From contig JACCIC010000065.1 in assembly GCA_018907035.1 (NCBI GenBank), positions 537,001 through 601,000 on the forward strand: DNA of 64,000 nt. The letters are read 5' to 3'. This DNA comes from Sycobia sp. Sy_11. Its lineage: Eukaryota; Arthropoda; Insecta; Hymenoptera; Epichrysomallidae. The notes below the pieces were generated by a model, which worked only from the letters and a program-made list of their open reading frames with translations, searched no databases and was not told the origin of the DNA. Below, piece by piece: positions 44,153-64,000 of this stretch (its first letter is position 1; each line of letters begins with the position of its first letter). Both the position numbers and the translations under genes were made by a program.

Positions 44153-47100
44153 CCTCTCTTTGCTCTCATAAACTGATTGCTTAATAAGGGTTTTGTTTTA
44201 AAAAATGAAAAAAAAAATTTTAATGTAACTTCCATTATAAATATTATGCGATTATTATTAACTTTTTATATTGGTAGTTAATAGACACTGATAAAATATT
44301 ATCAAAAAGTTCGAGCAGTATATATAAATATACAATAGATAGATCACGTACAGTGTCGGATCAAGGATGGTGTAGAATCACTGGGTCCTTGATAATAGGA
44401 ACCCGCCATACTCTTAAAAATTGCATTACCAAAAAGCTGGATAGAAATATTTAGATATCAATTAAAAGATTCCAATAAAGGAAGTACTCTATTAAAATAA
44501 TTTCAGATGATCAAGAATATACTTTTATAAAAAATAAATTCTTGAAATAGAATCAATTCAATGAACTAATTTGCTTTCATGAGTAATAAAAATAGTAATA
44601 AGCAAAATTAATGTATGCTGTTGCATCTGGATTATAAGTTGGTAAGTTCTCGCATCCACACAGAAATAATTAGTATGATAACAGGTTCTTCTTACAACGG
44701 TAATATTAAAACAACATATTAACACGTATACGTAAAAGGGTCCAGGTAAAGTTTCTTACCTATGAACAGCAATTTGCGAAGAATTCATAAATTTAATCGC
44801 TAAGCGTATGAGAATGGAAGAAAGCAAGTAAAAAAATTAGTTGTCTTGCTGTCGTCTGTATATCTGGCATTTCAGATGCTGTAAATATATAACCATAAAG
44901 GCATAGCTTTAAAATACAATATTATAAAATGAATAAATATAAACACGATATTAATATAGCAAACTGTAATGCTCAGATATTTGATAAAGCTAAAACTATC
45001 TGAGTAGCAGAAAGGATGTAAACATATTTGAAAGAATTTAACAATCTGACTTTTGATTTAGTAGGGGAGTAATTATATATTACAAGAGTAATTTATATAA
45101 TTTTTATTGTTTCAACATCCAAAGAACTAAAATATCTCAAGACAAGGAACAAAAACCGGAAGTTCAACAAACAGATGCAAATTTATTGAAAGGAATTATT
45201 AAACTAGAGAATGCTTTCATCGCTGCATCATATGGAACCAGAGGGAACCATATATATATTCTATCTATTAAATGCTGATAGTCAATACTTACAGAAAATT
45301 GATATCGATCTCGTTTCAGCCAGAACATTGCTATTGTGGTTATTTAACTTGTATTTCAAAATTTCGCAATGAATTTGTAAAATTTGAGATTAAAACAAAA
45401 GCTTTCTACAAATCTAATAGTCAAAAATGTTCAGATTCGACTAAAAGGAGAAAACTAAATAAATTAAGGGACAAAGAAATGCAAAATCGAAACTTTAAAT
45501 GTGTCTAAAAAGTGTAAAATTCAAACATTAAATGTTAGAATAGATCAATTATATATTGAATTAAAGTCCAGCAGTGAAGTTTATAGTTGCATTAATATAA
45601 TTTATTTAACTTTTTAACTATAATTTAATAAACATTGATGGTATAGAATTAGAAGTAAGTGTTACGATACTAATGTCTGCTTATTCGAATGATTTAAGTA
45701 TAGATTGCTAATGTTTAAAACAAGTTTTTCATGTGTAAAGATACAAGTCCAGATTTTTTCTGAAATCGTGACAATGACAAGTAAAAGCATAATACAATAT
45801 GCCTTATAATACTATTAAATTGGATGATTAATTATGCAATAATAACAATTTTTCCAAATATTTATTTAGCCTTTAAACTTCTTGTGATTATTCTTAAATA
45901 GCGCATTAAGAAAGCGAGCGATCGTTTTCAATGTTCTAAAAAATAAAATATTGATACATATATTTTTTTATGTTATTTAACGTCACTCTATTTATGCTTT
46001 CAAATATTGATATATAGATTTACAATGTGTGATTAAATGTTAATTTCATTGGCTACTGTTTCTATCGAAAAGATGTTACTCCAATCAGTTAGTTTTGATA
46101 ATTTAATAAGAGAGTTTGTTACTACAAAATAAAAATAGAAATAATATATAGTCAGTACTGTATTTTTATTTTTCATGTTGTTTAAATTTAAATAAATTTT
46201 TATTATTTATTCTAGTGAATTTATTTATATACATTCTTATTCCTATCGAATATCATTTTTCGGCCATAATCCGATTGCGCATATGATTGTACAAGAGGTT
46301 ATTAGATTTTTGTATGTAATGAAGCATTTTAAAAACTATCATTTCTTTCCAATGATAGTTTTGTACTTATGAACACTCTTTTGTTGCTTCACAAAAATTA
46401 ATTTTGACTGTTTTTTTTCGATTTTAGATATGTATACAAAGAAGCATCGTTCAAAAATCGTACTTTTCAAACTCGATTTTTTCAACATCGTACACGTCAA
46501 GTGAATAAAATAATTATTCTATTAGATTCAGAAAATGTGAATTAACAAAAATAGCTATTGCTTCCTGCTGAAAAATTGTGGAAGGAACACTTTTATTGTT
46601 CAAACAAAATTGAACATTATATTTAGATCTACAACGTAATTAATTTATTATACATTTATAATACAAACTTTATTATTATATTAATTGTTATTTATACTAA
46701 AATATGATCTTAAAAAATTAAACACTAGCAAATCTTAAAACTTTTATAAATTTTCAAAAATATATATGTTGACAAATTTTAAAGTGTAACTTGTATCAAA
46801 ACAATCAATTTTTAAAACATAGTAAATTTAAAGATATTTTTTAAATGCACATGACAAAAAATGTGTGATTTACACTTATAAAGATATGAGATTTCTACAA
46901 AATTGTACTTGTAATGTGTCTATCAATAAAATAAATAGTTAACTATTTCTTATAGTAAAAATATTTCCTATATTGTTGAAAATATTCTTACTCGATCTTG
47001 TGTAATAATTATTTTCTGTTAATAGTACTCCAAGCCCTTTATATACATATTACACTATAATATAATAGAAACTTCAATTTAATTTTTTTAAATTAAAAAT

Positions 47101-49000
47101 AAAAATAACACTTGTATAATTGTAGAAAAAAAAAAATTTTACAATTAAAATTGTATTTTATCAGTTGTTTTTGGGACTGATATAGAGAGTATATAATCAT
47201 TAAGAAAACTTTCGTACTATTCGTAAAAAAATGTTGTATAGTATTAATTATGAAATGCATAAAAAAGGTTTGTTACATAACAATAGGATAGTGTTATTAT
47301 TGTGAAATGGATGGTTTTTTAATTTAGTCTTAACAGAATGAAACCACAAAAGTTTACTATAATTTTAAAGTTTAATGACTTATTTTTGAAAATATATTAG
47401 AATATTATTTAGATTCTTGAGTTACATTGAAAACATTTTATGCTTAGAAAGATTTATGTTTAGACAGTTTTACAAGACTTTATTAAGAATTGAAGATTTT
47501 CAGTTTTTAAAAAAATATATGAATTTCGTTTTTACTATATAAACGATACAATCACATAATTAGATTTGTTATAATCTGCATAAAAATCTTGAATAAAACA
47601 GAATTTGATATCAGAATAAATAATTTTCTATAAAAGCTTTTCTATAAGAAATTGAAATCACAGTTAATGCTATTCAATTGTGTGCAATAATTTTATTTGT
47701 GAATAATTTGAACTCAAACTTGTTTATCTTGAATTTTAGGTATTGAAAATTGTAATATTCGCAAATTGATCAAAAAATTACTATTAGAAGATATCGATTT
47801 ACTATAATCTTTTAAACCCTCTTAATATTAAATCAAGAAAAAAATATTGTTCAATTCTATATTAGATCCAGTTTTAGTACTATCCATTTTCTTTTGATAT
47901 ATTTACTTTAAAATAACTAACTTGCTTTAAAATTTTATTTTCATCTGTTTCATCAAATCTAATCTAGAATGTACTACACTGTATGAAATTCTTTCTGATA
48001 AAAAACATAATATAAAAAAATTCTTCACATGATCATCTTTTCTCATAGTTTGTTCGGCTATCGTAAAACATTTGTTGAAGTTTATTGTGACATCATCTGA
48101 GTAACTGAATTCTGATTTCAGTTCAGAATGTTTTTCTGATTCATGACTTTTGATCAATCAGAGCAACTTCTGCATTGTCAGCTCTCACAGCCCACAGTAG
48201 AACTACTTGATAAGAAAATTAAGAATACTGAAATCACCTAAAAAAAGAACACAAATTAATTCATGTGTTTTGATCTATGAATACGCAATATAATACTGTA
48301 TAAAATCAGTTAAAAAATAGTTAAAATTCTGCATTAAAACTCTTCAAACGTGATTAAAACAGAAGTACCGGGCCGATAAAAACCATGTTAATATTAAAAC
48401 TCTTTTGTAAATAAATAACCTAATTTTACCTCACGTACTATTTTTGCACAGCCATTCATGCGCAGTTGTATAGTGCGCATTTGCTCTTTATATTAATTTT
48501 GATAGATTATTATCTGGTACAAATAAAATATTTGAAATATATTGGAATATATGGATAAATATTTACTTGATTAAAATTAACAAATATTTTTAGTGCTCTC
48601 GAGTTCCGACAACACCATTAATTACGTTATTTAATAACAGTGATTTAAAAATATTGAAAAGATTATTTTCTTTCATTATATTAAAATTTTTTATTTTAAA
48701 ATCAATATAAAAATAAATAAAATAAAGTTATTATTGCAAAAACAATAAATTCATTGGCAAAGTATATATTTTATTCTAAGTAAAATATCTATTTTTTAAC
48801 TTTAAATTACCCAATAAAGTGATATATTAATTTGCAAATTGGAAATTCTTATTATTCGTCGAATCTGCGGATTAAATCCCGGCCGAACACGCATCAGCTG
48901 ATGGCAAAATGACAAATGACATTCATCACGCTATCAAGAAACGTATCAACCATGTATCAACTGTAGAGAAGCCTTTTATTGGACAGTATATCATATAGTT
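43091..49000. other. AT-rich intergenic sequence
   Basis: No gene is supported. The frame at 45272-45508 has a KCSDSTKRRKLNKLRDKE segment and could be a scrap of a mobile-element protein, but I cannot name it. The minus-strand frame 47927-48157 is unrecognised. A (CT)n run lies at 44101-44148. Confidence 0.55.
44101..44148. repeat. (CT)n microsatellite
   Basis: Uninterrupted CT run of 48 bp. Confidence 0.97.
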
Positions 49001-49049
49001 TACGTACAGCTTGAATACTCAAAGCAGCTGGAAGTTGAGGCTTGCTTTA

Positions 49050-50008
49050 ATATCTGATGATATGAGATGATTTTGCGCATTGGCATGCGAATTTGCAAGT
49101 CGTGCATGCGCGCATGTTTGTAGCCACGAACGCATGGCACCCTCCATGGCTCAGAAAGTACTGAGAGAGAAAGACAGAGTGAGAGCTGGTGAGAAAGAGG
49201 AAGAGTAAGAGTGTGAGAGGAACGGGAGGTAGGGAGAAACTCAGGCAATCGAAAATGTCCGCTCAGCGGCGGCGTTTTGGTTGACAGGATACATCAGGAA
49301 CAGCGAAGAACAGCTCCATCAGGGAGCGAGCGAATAATATACGTCGACAACGGTAGTTGAGTTACTTCGAAGATAAAGGAATAAATTTAAAAAGTAAAAC
49401 ACAGTAGTGTGTGCTCGTTCTCTGTTTATCTTTTTTCCAATATATATTCGATATATCCAGCTCTATATGCAAGGAGGTGAATTTCCCCCCGGAGTGCTAA
49501 TATCTCTTAACGGAGGGAGCATCAGGTCGAGTGTGCGCGCTCCGAAATTGTACACATCAGCTGAGAGGGAGGAACTGGCACAACTCGTAGACGTAGTCTT
49601 TGCGGGTGGTGCCGTGGTACCCTAACAGTTGCAAATTTACGATAATACTCTAATATCTGATAATATATAACAAGGAAAGGAGAAAAAGCAGACGCACGGC
49701 TGCAGCGACTGTTCTCCACAAGTTTTGGCAGCGTAAACTCGGATGCAATTATTGAATAGTGTGTGCGTGTGTATGCATGCATACGTGCAGGCTGCACAGT
49801 GTACAGTAAACTGTTGGAAAAGAGGCGAGAATCTTTAACATTCTCGCCTGACTCTTGCGTGGCATTATGAATTATTGATTCGAGAATAGTTGTATGTACA
49901 AATATATGTGTAAATAGTATTCAGGTGCCTCGTGGAGATAGATAATCGTGTACATTGCGCGTGGTATCGTCTCTGGTGTGCGAGTATATAATACGAAACA
50001 ACGCGACA
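49050..50008 (+). promoter_or_regulatory. csw: csw promoter and 5' UTR region
   Basis: GC- and CpG-richer block immediately before the csw start codon, with a GA-rich stretch at 49150-49240. The transcription start is not visible; several upstream ATGs (for example 49407) would precede the csw ATG if transcription began near 49300. A perfect 10-bp hairpin lies at 49823-49849. The extent is judged from composition alone. Confidence 0.5.
49823..49849 (+). promoter_or_regulatory. Perfect hairpin in the csw 5' leader
   Basis: AGGCGAGAAT (49823-49832) pairs without mismatch with ATTCTCGCCT (49840-49849) around the 7-base loop CTTTAAC. It lies 159 bases before the start codon. It could affect ribosome scanning or be a DNA-level palindrome; function is unknown. 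Confidence 0.55.
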
Positions 50009-63983
<13,975 letters not shown>

Positions 63984-64000
63984 TTTAAAAGATGATATAT

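Overview
This is a 64-kb piece of an AT-rich animal nuclear genome. It is almost certainly an insect and probably a hymenopteran such as a parasitoid wasp (inference). Short CpG-rich promoter-like islands sit in AT-rich desert, (AT)n, (CT)n and (GT)n microsatellites are very dense, and the transposon families present (mariner, I/R1-type LINE, Helitron, Polinton/adintovirus, Penelope) are typical of insects. The one fully recognisable host gene is corkscrew (csw), the insect SHP2/PTPN11 tyrosine phosphatase.

Layout. 1-10.3 kb: AT-rich sequence with microsatellites and one GC-richer, TATA-containing island at 9.0-9.7 kb. 10.3-15.65 kb: a decayed LINE on the minus strand (zinc-knuckle ORF1, AP endonuclease, reverse transcriptase, RNase H), split by a 5'-truncated mariner. 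15.9-20.0 kb: two non-autonomous Helitron-like elements. The plus-strand copy sits inside the minus-strand copy, and both carry a roughly 60-bp minisatellite that changes orientation near the 3' end. 20.7-32.0 kb: a dead Polinton/adintovirus-type element with inverted terminal repeats. It holds PolB, integrase, a packaging ATPase, a PLA2-domain virion-like protein, an adenain-type protease and two capsid-like genes. Almost all are frameshifted or truncated, but the PLA2-like gene is still one 272-codon reading frame. 33-38 kb: AT-rich, with a hammerhead-like hairpin, a possible solo LTR and a GC-richer block. 38.5-38.9 kb (minus): a likely first coding exon of an unrecognised gene. 40.7-43.1 kb: fragments and a terminal segment of a Penelope-like element.

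49.0-64.0 kb (plus): csw. Coding exon 1 (four codons plus two bases) is at 50.0 kb. A 9.4-kb intron follows and contains a CpG-rich island, then eleven exons run from 59.45 to 63.98 kb. The gene model encodes about 609 residues: N-SH2, C-SH2, PTP domain and a short tail with a YTNI site. Exon 2, in the N-SH2 domain, carries two +1 changes in homopolymer runs that break the frame. Every other exon is intact and splices in phase, so sequencing or assembly error is the likeliest cause.

The mobile elements do not appear to work with csw. A pair of inverted Penelope-type terminal segments (42.8-43.1 and 54.2-54.5 kb) does bracket the csw promoter and first exon.
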